Positions 9,051 to 21,250 of a DNA stretch of 64,000 bases are shown one piece after another. The notes below the pieces were generated by a model, which was given only the letters and a program-made list of their open reading frames with translations, was not told where the DNA came from and did no database searches. The translations under genes and the position numbers were made by a program. The stretch comes from Caulobacter sp. (GTDB lineage: Bacteria > Pseudomonadota > Alphaproteobacteria > Caulobacterales > Caulobacteraceae), in the NCBI GenBank assembly GCA_030680355.1, contig JAUXVF010000028.1:1-64000 (forward strand), in the 5' to 3' direction. Position 1 is the stretch's first letter. Each line of letters opens with the position of its first letter.

Positions 9051-10243
9051 GAGAACAAACCACCGAGGAAGTTGAACACATTGTAGCGCTGCAGGTCGTT
9101 CCAGACCGCGAACAGCATGAATCCCAACAGCAAGGCAAGACCAAGGCGATAACCCACCGCCTGGACTTTTGCCGCCAGTGGCCTGCGCGCAACGGCTTCA
9201 TAGGCGTAGAAAACCAGGTGCCCGCCGTCGAGAACCGGAATCGGAAGAAGATTGAGGAATCCGACGCTGACCGACAGCACTGCTGATAGATGCAGCAGGG
9301 CGACCAGGGAACCGAATACACCCAGCGCCATGTTTGGAGCGCCCTCGGCGCCCATCTTGGCCACCGCGTCCGAGGCCTTGGCGATGCCGATGAACCCGCC
9401 GAGCTGATCGGCCGGCACCTGGCCGCGCACCAGCCGTCCAAGATAGAAGACGGTCGTTTCCAGAACCGACCATGTCCGCTGGGCGCCGGCCCCGATCGCC
9501 GCGATCGGGCCATAGCGGACCCGTTCCATCTCGCGCGGATAGGCCAGGCCGAGCTGCCCGACCTTCTGGCGACCGCCGACCGGATCGACCTTTTCGACCT
9601 CGGCCGGAGTGGCCACGATCAGCATCTCGCGGCCGGCCCGTTCGATCGTGAAGGTGATGGGAACGTTGGCCCGGACCGTCGTGTACTGGCCGATGTCGAG
9701 GAAACTGTCGACCGGCCGGCCATCCAGGGCGCGGACCATGTCGCCAGGCGCGAAGCCGGCCGCGGCGGCCGGGCTGCCGGCTTCGATGTCGGTGATCTTC
9801 GGCGGCAGGCGGTTCTCGCCAAACACGCCCAGAAGCAGCGCGAACAGCAGGATGGCCAGCAGGAAATTGGCGACCGGTCCCGCCGCGGCGATGATCGCCC
9901 GCTGCCAGACCGGCTTGAAATGATAGAATTGCTGCACCGCGGCCGGCGCGTTGTGCTCGAGGATGCGGGCCTTCATCTCGTCGAGGTCGTCCTGGTCGGG
10001 CACGCTGGCGGCGTTCTCGTCGCCGGCGAAGCGCACGAACCCGCCCAGGGGCAGCCAGCCGATCCGCCACTCGACGCCCTGTTTGTCGCGCCACTTCACG
10101 ATGGCCCGGCCAAAGCCGATGGAGAAGCTCTCGATCACCGTGCCGAAGGCGCGCGCCGCCCAGAAGTGTCCCAGCTCGTGAATCGTGACCACAAGGGTCA
10201 GCACGAACAGAAACGGCAGAATCCAGGACACAAGGTCGGGCAT
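9047..10243 (-). CDS. rseP: Site-2 protease RseP
   Basis: This M50-family intramembrane zinc metalloprotease (398 residues) has the HELGH zinc motif in its first membrane segment (about residues 22-26). A periplasmic PDZ domain covers roughly residues 130-220, and the C-terminal motif LLPIPVLDGGH supplies the third ligand. RseP homologues cleave anti-sigma factors and remnant signal peptides. Its neighbours dxr, cdsA and bamA are the standard arrangement. The natural substrate here is not known. Confidence 0.95.
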   Translation of the reverse strand: MPDLVSWILPFLFVLTLVVTIHELGHFWAARAFGTVIESFSIGFGRAIVKWRDKQGVEWRIGWLPLGGFVRFAGDENAASVPDQDDLDEMKARILEHNAPAAVQQFYHFKPVWQRAIIAAAGPVANFLLAILLFALLLGVFGENRLPPKITDIEAGSPAAAAGFAPGDMVRALDGRPVDSFLDIGQYTTVRANVPITFTIERAGREMLIVATPAEVEKVDPVGGRQKVGQLGLAYPREMERVRYGPIAAIGAGAQRTWSVLETTVFYLGRLVRGQVPADQLGGFIGIAKASDAVAKMGAEGAPNMALGVFGSLVALLHLSAVLSVSVGFLNLLPIPVLDGGHLVFYAYEAVARRPLAAKVQAVGYRLGLALLLGFMLFAVWNDLQRYNVFNFLGGLFS

Positions 10244-10266
10244 CGGCCGGGCTTACTCCTCTAAAG

Positions 10267-11469
10267 TCAGTGGAAGACCGGCCGCCGCGATAACGCATCC
10301 GCCGCTATACGGCGAGCACTCGCATCGACCATCATCGCACCCTCAAGGGCGCTGTCCCCCACGCCGGCCTGCAGATCCCCCAGACCGTTCATGCGGCTGA
10401 GCGTATCCGAAACCAACGGGGCAATATCCAGAAAGCCGATCTTGCGGTCAAGGAAAGCCGCGACGGCGACCTCATTGGCGGCGTTCATCGCCGCCGGCGC
10501 GCGCCCCCCGGCGTCCAGCGCCGCCCGGGCGATGGCGATCGCCGGGAACCGCTCGACGTCCGGGGCCTCGAAGGTCAGCTGGCCCATCGCGGCCAGGTCC
10601 AGCCGGGGCGCCGGCCAGGGCAGACGATCGGGCCAGGCGAAGGCGCAGGCGATGGGGCTGCGCATGTCCGGCGGGCCGAGTTGGGCCAGGGTCGAACCGT
10701 CCTCGTACTCGACCATGCTGTGGATCACCGACTGGGGATGGATCAGCACATCGATGCGACTGGAGGGCGTGCCGAACAGATAGGACGCCTCCACCATCTC
10801 CAGCCCCTTGTTCATCATGGTCGCCGAATCGACCGAGATCTTGGCGCCCATGCTCCAGTTGGGGTGGGCCACGGCCTGTTCCGGGGTCGCCGCCGCCATC
10901 TGGGCGCGGGTCCAGGTGCGGAAGGGCCCGCCCGACGCCGTCAGGATCAGCCGCGCCACCCGATGGGCGCAGTCGGGCGCCAGCACCTGGAAAATGGCCG
11001 AATGTTCGGAATCAACGGGGATGACCTTGCCGCCCGCCGCCCGGGCGATCTCGAGCAGGGCCGGACCGGCGCAGACGATGCTTTCCTTGTTGGCCAGGGC
11101 GATGACCGAACCGGTGCGAGCCGCCGCCAGGGTCGGGGCCAGACCGGCCGCGCCGACGATGGCCGACATCACCCAGTCGGCGCCCATGGCCGCCGCCTCA
11201 ACCACCGCCGCCGCCCCGCCAGCAACCGCGACGCCGCTGCCGGTCAGCCGCTGACGCAGTTCCTCCAGCCGGTCCTCGTCGGCGATGACCGCCAGTTTGG
11301 GTCGCCAGCGCAGGGCCTGTTCGGCCAGAAGGGCGACGTTGCGGCCGGCCGTCAGGGCCAGAATCTCGACCTCGGCGGCTGATTTGTCGAACAGATCCAG
11401 GGTCGAGACGCCGATCGAGCCGGTCGACCCCAGGACCGTGACGGTGCGAACGCCGGTCAATGGGCCCAC
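10267..11469 (-). CDS. dxr: 1-deoxy-D-xylulose 5-phosphate reductoisomerase
   Basis: Dxr (400 residues) converts DXP to 2-C-methyl-D-erythritol 4-phosphate using NADPH, the committed step of the MEP isoprenoid pathway, and so feeds undecaprenyl phosphate made by the nearby uppS. The N-terminal NADPH-binding motif [13 protein letters not shown] and the metal and substrate site around [12 protein letters not shown], followed by TASGGPFR, are present. The start overlaps the end of cdsA by 13 bases. Confidence 0.97.
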   Translation of the reverse strand: MGPLTGVRTVTVLGSTGSIGVSTLDLFDKSAAEVEILALTAGRNVALLAEQALRWRPKLAVIADEDRLEELRQRLTGSGVAVAGGAAAVVEAAAMGADWVMSAIVGAAGLAPTLAAARTGSVIALANKESIVCAGPALLEIARAAGGKVIPVDSEHSAIFQVLAPDCAHRVARLILTASGGPFRTWTRAQMAAATPEQAVAHPNWSMGAKISVDSATMMNKGLEMVEASYLFGTPSSRIDVLIHPQSVIHSMVEYEDGSTLAQLGPPDMRSPIACAFAWPDRLPWPAPRLDLAAMGQLTFEAPDVERFPAIAIARAALDAGGRAPAAMNAANEVAVAAFLDRKIGFLDIAPLVSDTLSRMNGLGDLQAGVGDSALEGAMMVDASARRIAADALSRRPVFH

Positions 11470-12284
11470 CCCAGGTGGTCGACCAGTCGCGCGCCGGCGA
11501 TGACCACCGAGGCGAACATCAGGCCGTCAACGCGGTCCAGCAGTCCGCCGTGACCCGGGATCAGGTCCCCGGAGTCCTTGACCCCGAAGCGACGCTTGAG
11601 GGCCGACTCCCAGAGGTCGCCGGCCATGGTCGCCAGGCCGCCCAGCAGCCCGACGATGGCCGCCGCGTACCAGACCAGGGTGGCGTCGGAGAAGGTCGCG
11701 ACCAGCATCGCCGCGCCCATCGCGCCGACCAGGCCGCCGAAAAAGCCCGACCAGGTCTTGTTGGGCGAGAACCGCGGCCACAGCTTGGGGCCCTTCAGGG
11801 CGCTGCCGACCGCGAAAGCGCAGATATCGGCCGACCAGGTGATGGCGAACAGCATGGTCGCCCAGCTGCGGCCGTGGGGCATCTCCCGCAGCCAGATCAG
11901 GGCGATGGCCGCCGGGGCGATATAGATGACGCCATAGGCGGCGTCAGCCGGCCGCTCGGCCGTTCCGCGCGCCACCAGGGCCGCCAGGGCCGCGCCGACC
12001 AGGGTCAGGCCCCAGGCCAGCCATTCCCAGCCGAAATAGATCGCGAAGATCGCCGCCAGCACGCCGACCGTCACCGCCGCGGCGATCCTCACAGGGGCCA
12101 CCGGCGCGCTCATCACGCCCCATTCGTTGGCCAGCAGCGCCACCGCGACCGAAACCAGCAGCAGCCAGGCCCAGCCGCCGAACCAAAGCGCCAGGATGAC
12201 AGCCGGGATCAACACGCTCGCCGAGACGACGCGGATGACCAGATTGGACCAGTCGAACCGTCTAGCCGGCGGCGAGGACGTCAT
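11457..12284 (-). CDS. cdsA: Phosphatidate cytidylyltransferase
   Basis: CdsA makes CDP-diacylglycerol from phosphatidic acid and CTP, the precursor of all phospholipids. The 275-residue protein has about seven to eight hydrophobic membrane segments. The conserved C-terminal signature runs from [11 protein letters not shown] through [13 protein letters not shown] to GLLDRVDGL. The ATG at 12284 was chosen because it follows the uppS coding end by a short overlap and gives a normal length; upstream extensions lie in uppS and look non-native. Confidence 0.94.
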   Translation of the reverse strand: MTSSPPARRFDWSNLVIRVVSASVLIPAVILALWFGGWAWLLLVSVAVALLANEWGVMSAPVAPVRIAAAVTVGVLAAIFAIYFGWEWLAWGLTLVGAALAALVARGTAERPADAAYGVIYIAPAAIALIWLREMPHGRSWATMLFAITWSADICAFAVGSALKGPKLWPRFSPNKTWSGFFGGLVGAMGAAMLVATFSDATLVWYAAAIVGLLGGLATMAGDLWESALKRRFGVKDSGDLIPGHGGLLDRVDGLMFASVVIAGARLVDHLGWAH

Positions 12285-12996
12285 CAGACGAGGCTCCGCC
12301 AAAACGCCGCTCGCGGGCCCGGAATTCGGCGATCGCGGCCCCCAGGTGGTCGGGCCCGTAATCGGGCCAGAACACATCCTGAAACACCAGCTCGGCGTAG
12401 GCGCACTCCCATGGCAGAAAATTTGAAATCCGGCGTTCGCCGCTGGTCCGGACAATCAGGTCGGGGTCCGGCGCCCCGACGGTCGACAACATGGTCTCAA
12501 ACAGCGCCTCGTCGAGGTCCGAAGCCTTGGCGCGGCCCTGCTCCACCTGTTCGGCGAAGCGGCGCGCGGCGTCGGTGATGTCGGCCCGGCCGCCATAGTT
12601 GAAGGCGACCTGCAGCAGGAAGCGGCTGTTGCCGGCCGTCCGCGTCTCGGCCCGATCGATGATTTCCAGAATATCCGGTTTCAGCCCCGTGCGGCGGCCG
12701 ATCACCCGCACGCGCACACCCTCGCGGATCAGGCGGTCGAGATCGCTTTCGACATAGGCCTTGAGCAGGCCCATCAGCTCGGCGACCTCGGCCATCGGCC
12801 GGCGCCAGTTTTCCGTCGAGAAGCCGAAAACCGTCAGGGTCTCGACGCCCAGATCGGGCGCCGCCTCGACCGTGCGTTTGAGGGCCTTGACGCCCTCCCG
12901 GTGACCGAAGGTGCGTGGCAGGCCGCGTTGTTTGGCCCAGCGCCCGTTGCCATCCATGATGATGGCGACATGCAGCGGCCCGTCCGTCGGCGTCAT
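12262..12996 (-). CDS. uppS: Di-trans,poly-cis-undecaprenyl diphosphate synthase
   Basis: UppS (244 residues) elongates farnesyl diphosphate with IPP to undecaprenyl diphosphate, the lipid carrier for peptidoglycan and O-antigen. The catalytic motif IIMDGNGRWA, the following GHREGV, and the C-terminal RTSGERRISNFLPWE segment are diagnostic. I chose the ATG at 12996 because AAGGGAG lies eight bases upstream. The longer frame would begin with TTG at 13026 without a convincing ribosome binding site. Confidence 0.95.
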   Translation of the reverse strand: MTPTDGPLHVAIIMDGNGRWAKQRGLPRTFGHREGVKALKRTVEAAPDLGVETLTVFGFSTENWRRPMAEVAELMGLLKAYVESDLDRLIREGVRVRVIGRRTGLKPDILEIIDRAETRTAGNSRFLLQVAFNYGGRADITDAARRFAEQVEQGRAKASDLDEALFETMLSTVGAPDPDLIVRTSGERRISNFLPWECAYAELVFQDVFWPDYGPDHLGAAIAEFRARERRFGGASSDDVLAAG

Positions 12997-13044
12997 CGCC
13001 ACTCCCTTGCGCCCGTCCCGCGCCAACTCCGCGAGACGTAAAGC

Positions 13045-13611
13045 CTAAACCTGCATGATCTCTTGTTCTTTGGTTTTCAAGGTCTCGTCGATGCGCTTGA
13101 CGGCCTCGTCGGTCAGCTTCTGAACCTCGCCGTCCATCCGGCGATGCTCGTCCTGGGTGAGGACCGAATCCTTCTCAGCCTTCTTGAAATCGTCCATGGC
13201 CTCGCGGCGCACATTGCGCACGGCGACCTTCTGGTGCTCGGCGTATTTGCCGGCCACCTTGACCAGATCCTTGCGGCGATCCTCGGTCAGGGGCGGGATC
13301 GGAATCCGCAGATTCTGGCCTTCGGTCACGGGGTTGAGGCCCAGGCCGGAATTGCGAATGGCCTTTTCCACCGCGATCACCAGGGCGCGGTCCCAGACGC
13401 TGACGCTGATCGAGCGCGGCTCGGGCACGCTGACCGAACCGACCTGGTTCAGGGGCACGGTGTTGCCGTAGGCCTCGACATGGATCTGGTCGAGCAGGGC
13501 GGCCGAGGCGCGGCCGGTCCGCAGGCTGGCGAACTCGTCCTTGAGCGCCAGGACAGCCTTGTCCATCCGGACCTTGTAGGTGTTCAGCACGGGCTTTTCG
13601 GATTCGGCCAT
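13045..13611 (-). CDS. frr: Ribosome recycling factor
   Basis: Frr (188 residues) works with EF-G to split post-termination ribosomes. The conserved SLRTGRASAALLDQI segment, the IPIPPLTEDRRKDLVK motif and the C-terminal three-helix region are clear. A strong AAGGAG element precedes the ATG. It follows pyrH in the rpsB-tsf-pyrH-frr order conserved in most bacteria. Confidence 0.97.
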   Translation of the reverse strand: MAESEKPVLNTYKVRMDKAVLALKDEFASLRTGRASAALLDQIHVEAYGNTVPLNQVGSVSVPEPRSISVSVWDRALVIAVEKAIRNSGLGLNPVTEGQNLRIPIPPLTEDRRKDLVKVAGKYAEHQKVAVRNVRREAMDDFKKAEKDSVLTQDEHRRMDGEVQKLTDEAVKRIDETLKTKEQEIMQV

Positions 13612-13628
13612 GTGCAGGCTCCTTTTTT

Positions 13629-14351
13629 CTATGCGTCTTCAGCGATGACGGTGTGGACACCCTGGCCCTGCAGCACCTTCATCAGGTTGCCGCGTTCACG
13701 GATCGAGAACACCACGATGGGAATGGCGTTCTCGCGCATCAGGCTGATCGCCGAGGCGTCCATCACCTTCAGATCCTTGGCCAGCACGTCATGATAGCTC
13801 AGCCGGTCGAACCGCTGGGCGGTTTTGTCCTTCTTGGGGTCGGCGGTGTAGACGCCGTCGACGCTGGTGCCCTTGAACAGGGCGTCGCACTTCATCTCCG
13901 CCGCCCGCAGGGCCGCGCCGCTGTCGGTGGTGAAGAACGGGTTACCGGTGCCGGCGGCGAAGATCACCACCCTGCCCTTTTCCAGATGCCGCTCGGCGCG
14001 GCGGCGGATCACGGGCTCACAGACGGTGGGCATGGGAATGGCGGACTGGACCCGGGTCGAGACGCCGATGCGCTCGAGCGCGTCCTGCATGGCCAGGGCG
14101 TTCATGACCGTGGCCAGCATGCCCATATAGTCAGCGCTGGCCCGCTCCATGCCCTTGGCCGCGCCGGCCAGGCCGCGGAAGATGTTGCCGCCGCCGATGA
14201 CCAGGCACAGCTCGACGCCGGACTCGGCCACCTGCTTGATATCCTCGGCCACCGCCTCGACGGTCGCCATGTCGATGCCGAAGGCGGAATCGCCCATCAG
14301 CACCTCGCCGGACACCTTGACCAGAATTCTCTTGTAGGGCTTGGCGGACAT
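13629..14351 (-). CDS. pyrH: UMP kinase
   Basis: PyrH (amino acid kinase family) phosphorylates UMP to UDP for nucleotide and UDP-sugar synthesis. The phosphate-binding segments [10 protein letters not shown] and [10 protein letters not shown] and the motif [17 protein letters not shown] are present. I chose the ATG at 14351 (240 residues, beginning [10 protein letters not shown]) because that matches family length. An upstream ATG at 14390 would add 13 residues and would sit against the hairpin after tsf. Neither start has a strong ribosome binding site. Confidence 0.95.
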   Translation of the reverse strand: MSAKPYKRILVKVSGEVLMGDSAFGIDMATVEAVAEDIKQVAESGVELCLVIGGGNIFRGLAGAAKGMERASADYMGMLATVMNALAMQDALERIGVSTRVQSAIPMPTVCEPVIRRRAERHLEKGRVVIFAAGTGNPFFTTDSGAALRAAEMKCDALFKGTSVDGVYTADPKKDKTAQRFDRLSYHDVLAKDLKVMDASAISLMRENAIPIVVFSIRERGNLMKVLQGQGVHTVIAEDA

Positions 14352-14395
14352 GGATCGAGGGACGCTCACGAGTCGGGACGAGGGCAACATAGACC

Positions 14396-14429
14396 AAGGG
14401 CGCGCCCGGCGGGAACCGGACGCGCCCTT
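14396..14429. terminator. Hairpin between tsf and pyrH
   Basis: AAGGGCGCG at 14396-14404 pairs with CGCGCCCTT at 14421-14429, with an internal CCGG stem. On the minus strand only a weak T run follows, so it may be an attenuator, a partial terminator or an mRNA-stabilising structure rather than a full stop between tsf and pyrH. Confidence 0.45.
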
Positions 14430-14450
14430 TTCAGTCGTTCAGAAGCGGGA

Positions 14451-15389
14451 TCAGTTCCCGCCGGTCATCGAGGCGACTTCGGCGGCGAAGTCGCTGGCTT
14501 CCTTTTCGACGCCTTCGCCAAGGCCCAGGCGGGTGAAGCCCACCACCTTGATCGGAGCGCCCAGTTCCTTGCCTGTGGCCTCGACAAGCTGCTCGATGGT
14601 CTGGTCCGGGTTCATGACGAAGGCCTGCTTGAGCAGCACGACTTCCTCGTAGAACTTGCGGATCCGGCCCTCGACCATCTTCTCGACCACGCCCTCGGGC
14701 TTGCCCGAGGCCAGGGCCTGTTCGGTGAAGACGGCGCGCTCGCGCTCGACGGCGGCCTGGTCCAGGTCATCGGTCGACAGCGACAGCGGGTTGGTCGCGG
14801 CCACATGCATGGCGATCTTGCGACCCAGCTCCTGCAGCGCGGCCTGATCGCCGGCGCCTTCCAGAGCCACCAGCACGCCGATCTTGCCCAGATCGGGCGC
14901 GACGGCGTTGTGGATGTAGGCGCCGACGGCGCCCGGCGAGACCGAGAAGCTGGCCGAACGCCGAACCATCATGTTTTCGCCGATGGTGGCGATCAGATGG
15001 GTGACCATCTCGCCGATGACTTCGCCGTCCGCCGTGGTGGCGGCGATGATGTCCTCGACGCCGCCGGCCGCGTCGAGGGCGGCCAGGGCGGTCTTGCGGG
15101 CCGCGGACTGGAACAGCTCGTTGCGGGCCACGAAGTCGGTCTCGGCGTTCAGCTCGATGACCGCGGCGGTCATGCCGGCGCCGTCCTTGCGGGTGGCGAT
15201 GGCCACCAGGCCTTCGGCGGCGGCGCGGTCAGCTTTCTTGGCGGCCTTGGACAGGCCCTTGGCGCGCAGCCAGTCGATCGACGCTTCCATATCGCCGGCA
15301 TTTTCGACGAGCGCCTTCTTGCAATCCATCATGCCGACGCCGGTCTTGTCGCGCAGGTTCTTGACCAGCGCAGCGGTGATGTCCGCCAT
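14451..15389 (-). CDS. tsf: Translation elongation factor Ts
   Basis: EF-Ts (312 residues) is the guanine nucleotide exchange factor for EF-Tu. The N-terminal signature [16 protein letters not shown] and the core motif [14 protein letters not shown] are present. A ribosome-binding GGAGGA lies just upstream of the ATG. It is the second gene of the rpsB-tsf unit and is separated from rpsB by about 90 bases that hold two hairpins. Confidence 0.98.
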   Translation of the reverse strand: MADITAALVKNLRDKTGVGMMDCKKALVENAGDMEASIDWLRAKGLSKAAKKADRAAAEGLVAIATRKDGAGMTAAVIELNAETDFVARNELFQSAARKTALAALDAAGGVEDIIAATTADGEVIGEMVTHLIATIGENMMVRRSASFSVSPGAVGAYIHNAVAPDLGKIGVLVALEGAGDQAALQELGRKIAMHVAATNPLSLSTDDLDQAAVERERAVFTEQALASGKPEGVVEKMVEGRIRKFYEEVVLLKQAFVMNPDQTIEQLVEATGKELGAPIKVVGFTRLGLGEGVEKEASDFAAEVASMTGGN

Positions 15390-15419
15390 GTCATGTCCTC
15401 CAGATCGTAAAGGGTTGCG

Positions 15420-15478
15420 GCCGGGCGTCGCCGCCCGGCTGCAAAATCAGGGTTGAACCTCGAAGCTCCGTAAGGAGC
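15420..15478 (-). promoter_or_regulatory. Paired hairpins between rpsB and tsf
   Basis: GCCGGGC at 15420-15426 pairs with GCCCGGC at 15433-15439, and GCTCC at 15465-15469 pairs with GGAGC at 15474-15478. They lie in the untranslated gap of the rpsB-tsf transcript and could tune the S2 to EF-Ts ratio by attenuation or RNA processing. No clear T run follows, so I do not call a terminator. Confidence 0.4.
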
Positions 15479-15481
15479 CGC

Positions 15482-16450
15482 TTAGCTCGCGGGTTGTTCG
15501 ACCTCAGCGGCCGCGTCTTCGGCGACCGCGGGGGTCTCCGGTTCAGCGGCGGCGGCTTCAGGCGCCGGTTCAGCGGCCGGAGCCGCTTCCGCCACGGGGG
15601 CGGCGGCTTCAGCGACGGGAGCGGGAGCCGGTTCAGCGGCCGGGGCCGGAGCGGCTTCAGCGGCCGGAGCCGGAGCAGCGGCCACTTCAGCCGCCAGGGC
15701 CTTGGCCAGAACCGGTTCGATCGGGGCTTCCGAGGCGCCGATGTCGACGCCGCTGGCGACAACGCTGGCGGCCATGCCGTCGAGCACGGAGTCGGCGACC
15801 AGATCGCAGTACAGCTGGATGGCGCGGGCGGCGTCATCGTTGCCCGGGATCGGGTAGGTGATGCCGTCGGGATCGCAGTTGGTGTCGAGGATGGCGATGA
15901 CCGGGATGTTCAGCTTGCGGGCCTCAAGGATGGCGATGGCCTCCTTGTTGGTGTCGATCACGAACATCAGGTCGGGAATGCCGCCCATGTTCTTGATGCC
16001 GCCCAGGCTCAGCTCGAGCTTGGTGCGCTCGCGCGTCAGCTGCAGCAGTTCCTTCTTGGTGCGGCCCGAGGGGTCGCCGTCGAGAACGCCTTCGAGTTCG
16101 CGCAGGCGCGAAATCGAGCCGGAGATGGTGCGCCAGTTGGTCAGCGTGCCGCCGAGCCAGCGGTGGTTGACGTAGTACTGGGCGCAGCGCTTGGCCGCGA
16201 CCGACACCGGGTCGGACGCCTGACGCTTGGTGCCGACGAACAGCACGCGGCCGCCGGCGGCCGCGACTTCGCGAACCTTGACGAGGGCCTGGTGCAGCAG
16301 CGGGATCGACTGCGACAGATCAATGATGTGGATGTTCGAGCGCGAGCCGAAGATGTAGCGGTCCATCTTCGGGTTCCAGCGGTGCGTCTGGTGGCCGAAG
16401 TGGGCGCCGGCTTCAAGCATCTGGCGCATGGAGAACTCGGGAAGAGCCAT
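15482..16450 (-). CDS. rpsB: 30S ribosomal protein S2 with long Ala/Pro/Glu tail
   Basis: Ribosomal protein S2. The core (about residues 1-250) has [20 protein letters not shown] at the start and [10 protein letters not shown] near residue 90. It is followed by about 66 residues made almost only of Ala, Pro, Glu and Val in repeating PAAE-like units (15485-15682), so the protein reaches 322 residues against a common 240-260. The tail is probably disordered. A promoter and leader hairpin are described separately; tsf follows. Confidence 0.97.
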   Translation of the reverse strand: MALPEFSMRQMLEAGAHFGHQTHRWNPKMDRYIFGSRSNIHIIDLSQSIPLLHQALVKVREVAAAGGRVLFVGTKRQASDPVSVAAKRCAQYYVNHRWLGGTLTNWRTISGSISRLRELEGVLDGDPSGRTKKELLQLTRERTKLELSLGGIKNMGGIPDLMFVIDTNKEAIAILEARKLNIPVIAILDTNCDPDGITYPIPGNDDAARAIQLYCDLVADSVLDGMAASVVASGVDIGASEAPIEPVLAKALAAEVAAAPAPAAEAAPAPAAEPAPAPVAEAAAPVAEAAPAAEPAPEAAAAEPETPAVAEDAAAEVEQPAS

Positions 16451-16492
16451 GTGGTCGTATCCTTTTTCCGGTTATCGCCTCCGCGGACAAAC

Positions 16493-16509
16493 CCCTGGAT
16501 GATCCAGGG
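16493..16509 (-). promoter_or_regulatory. rpsB leader hairpin
   Basis: CCCTGGAT and ATCCAGGG form a perfect palindrome about 45 bases upstream of the rpsB ATG, inside the predicted leader. S2 leaders are autoregulated in several bacteria, so this is a candidate element for that role, but the sequence alone does not show it. Confidence 0.4.
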
Positions 16510-16574
16510 ACCGGAACGGACTGATCAGGATTTCTCCCCGACCGGCCCGAACGTCCACGTGCGTGATGGGCGGG

Positions 16575-16603
16575 GATGTAGGGGGGAACGGGCGGAAATG
16601 CAA
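16575..16603 (-). promoter_or_regulatory. Predicted housekeeping promoter of rpsB-tsf
   Basis: On the minus strand TTGCAT (16598-16603) is followed after 17 bases by TACATC (16575-16580), a good sigma-70 arrangement. It predicts a leader of about 120 bases. The heptamer-flanked cassette begins only about 13 bases upstream of the -35 box. Confidence 0.6.
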
Positions 16604-16615
16604 GCGGGGGGCGTG

Positions 16616-16654
16616 TAGGGATTAGGGGTTAGGGAGTAGGGAGTAGGGAGTAGG
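16616..16654 (+). repeat. Left heptamer array of the S23 cassette
   Basis: Three perfect AGGGAGT units occupy 16631-16651. They are preceded by the degenerate telomere-like TAGGGATTAGGGGTT and followed by AGG just before the S23 stop codon. The GGG runs four bases apart make this a candidate G-quadruplex on the plus strand. Confidence 0.85.
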
Positions 16655-16655
16655 C

Positions 16656-17027
16656 TCAGGTGACTGCGGAGGAACTCCGCCTCAGAGCCTGCTTCAGCCC
16701 GGTCAGCATGCGTCCCACCTCTTCCGCACAGTCCATCACCGGCGAGACCTTCGCCATTGGTAAAAGTCCCGACCGAGCCGCCAGCAGCAGCAGGGTTTCA
16801 GTCTCCGCCAGGGAGCCGCTCGCGATGCTCAGAAAATGCAGGAATTCGCGCCCGCCAGTCCGGGCCCGTCCTTCGGCGATGTTCGCCGGGACAGACACTG
16901 CGGCGCGGAGCAACTGAGAGGTCAAACGAAACTGTTCGACCTTGGGCATCTGCCGGGCCAGACCATAGGCGCCCTCCGCCAAATCCATGGCCTTTTGCCA
17001 AACGAGCAGATCGCGATAGGACGCCAT
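16656..17027 (-). CDS. Four-helix-bundle protein (S23 / Avd-like family)
   Basis: This 123-residue protein matches the S23/four-helix-bundle family (TIGR02436 type). The start SYRDLLVWQKAMDLA, the central signature LLRAAVSVPANIAEGRAR and the EFLHFLSIASGSLAETETLL helix are characteristic. Homologues occur in intervening sequences of Leptospira 23S rRNA genes, and the Avd accessory protein of diversity-generating retroelements has the same fold; most stand-alone members have no known function. The ATG at 17027 directly abuts the right heptamer array, whose AGGGAG units could themselves serve as the ribosome binding site. No reverse transcriptase or variable repeat is visible nearby. Confidence 0.88.
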   Translation of the reverse strand: MASYRDLLVWQKAMDLAEGAYGLARQMPKVEQFRLTSQLLRAAVSVPANIAEGRARTGGREFLHFLSIASGSLAETETLLLLAARSGLLPMAKVSPVMDCAEEVGRMLTGLKQALRRSSSAVT

Positions 17028-17029
17028 AG

Positions 17030-17087
17030 CCCTACTCCCTACTCCCTACTCCCTACTCCCTACTCCCTACTCCCTACTCCCTAGCCC

Positions 17088-17090
<3 letters not shown>
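17030..17090 (-). repeat. Right heptamer array of the S23 cassette
   Basis: Seven perfect tandem copies of CCCTACT run from 17030 to 17078 (AGGGAGT phase on the minus strand). A degenerate CCCTAGCCCCTA end at 17079-17090 follows. The dnaE stop codon TAG is the last three bases of this end (17088-17090). Its orientation is opposite to the left array. Confidence 0.88.
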
Positions 17091-20537
<3,447 letters not shown>

Positions 20538-20636
20538 GCCGCCGCTCCTTCAGATCACGCCGGTCGACCGAACAGGCCAGACCCCAAACGAGTCACTCGC
20601 CCCACCTTCGCAGGGCCCGGGGCGCCAATCCAGCGC

Positions 20637-20726
20637 TCAGCCCACGACATAGGCCACCGAACACATCATCCAGACAAAGCCGACGACAGATACAAGAGCC
20701 AGCGATTCACGCGCGATCCGGGCCAT
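20637..20726 (-). CDS. sidA: 29-residue inner-membrane peptide, probable SidA division inhibitor
   Basis: A 29-codon gene encodes a single hydrophobic helix, starting MARIARESLALVSVVGF and ending with VAYVVG. A perfect GGGGAGG ribosome binding site lies five bases before the ATG. Caulobacter crescentus SidA is a 29-residue, LexA-controlled inner-membrane peptide that blocks division through FtsW/FtsN. Size, membrane character, position upstream of dnaE and an upstream SOS-like box all agree. I recall the SidA properties but could not align the sequences, so the name is an inference. Confidence 0.72.
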   Translation of the reverse strand: MARIARESLALVSVVGFVWMMCSVAYVVG

Positions 20727-20760
20727 TCGGGCCTCCCCAGGAGTTCGTTGCCTATTTGTT

Positions 20761-20789
20761 CTTATTCCTGTTTTGTTCTCATTCGTCAA
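20761..20789 (-). promoter_or_regulatory. Predicted LexA-controlled promoter of the sidA-like gene
   Basis: On the minus strand TTGACG (20784-20789) is followed after exactly 17 bases by AATAAG (20761-20766). Between and overlapping them lies GAAC-N7-GAAT at 20764-20778, one base off the alphaproteobacterial SOS box GTTC-N7-GTTC read on the complementary strand. A LexA dimer there would cover the promoter. The divergent VOC gene starts at 20811 and might share the control region. Confidence 0.55.
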
Positions 20790-20810
20790 CGCAATTCGGA
20801 AACCGTCGAT

Positions 20811-21236
20811 ATGGACCAGCGTCTGAGCTTGATCACCCTGGGCGTCGCCGACCTGGCGCGGGCCCGGACCTTCTATGAGCAGGGCCTGGGCTGGACGCCG
20901 CGCCAGGCCCTGCCCGAGGTCGTGTTCTATCAACTGCCCGGGCTGGGGCTGGCGCTGTTTCCGGCCGAAGAACTGGCCAGGGATGTCGGCGAGCCCCTTG
21001 CCGCGCCGGGCGGGGCCATAACCCTGGCCCTCAACGGCCGGTCGCGGGACGAGGTCGACGCGGTGTTCGCCCAGGCGGTCGCCGCCGGCGCCCGGCCGGT
21101 GAAGGCGCCGGGTGCGGTGTTCTGGGGCGGCTATTCAGGCTACTTCGCCGATCCGGACGGCCACCTCTGGGAGGTGGCGCATAATCCGAACTGTGAGATC
21201 ACGCCCCGGGGCGAAACGCTGTTCGCCGCCCCCTGA
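20811..21236 (+). CDS. VOC-family (glyoxalase/bleomycin resistance-like) protein
   Basis: The 141-residue protein has the paired beta-alpha-beta-beta-beta modules of the vicinal oxygen chelate superfamily. An N-terminal module (LSLITLGVADLARARTFYEQ) is followed by a C-terminal one ending YFADPDGHLWEVAHNP. The usual first metal ligand His is replaced here (SLITLGV), while the His in DGHLWE and the following Glu are kept, so a classic glyoxalase I reaction is doubtful. It is divergent from the sidA-like gene. Substrate unknown. Confidence 0.85.
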   Translation: MDQRLSLITLGVADLARARTFYEQGLGWTPRQALPEVVFYQLPGLGLALFPAEELARDVGEPLAAPGGAITLALNGRSRDEVDAVFAQAVAAGARPVKAPGAVFWGGYSGYFADPDGHLWEVAHNPNCEITPRGETLFAAP

Positions 21237-21250
21237 GGCGGTCTCCACGC

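Noticed and set aside
12262..13026. uppS starting at the TTG at 13026
   Set aside because: The ATG at 12996 has an AAGGGAG element at proper distance and gives the usual N-terminus before IIMDGNGRWA.
20743..20778. Exact consensus SOS box GTTC-N7-GTTC
   Set aside because: Three GTTC words occur, but at spacings of 15 and 17 bases between starts. Only a one-mismatch box at 20764-20778 has the correct spacing, and that is what I report.
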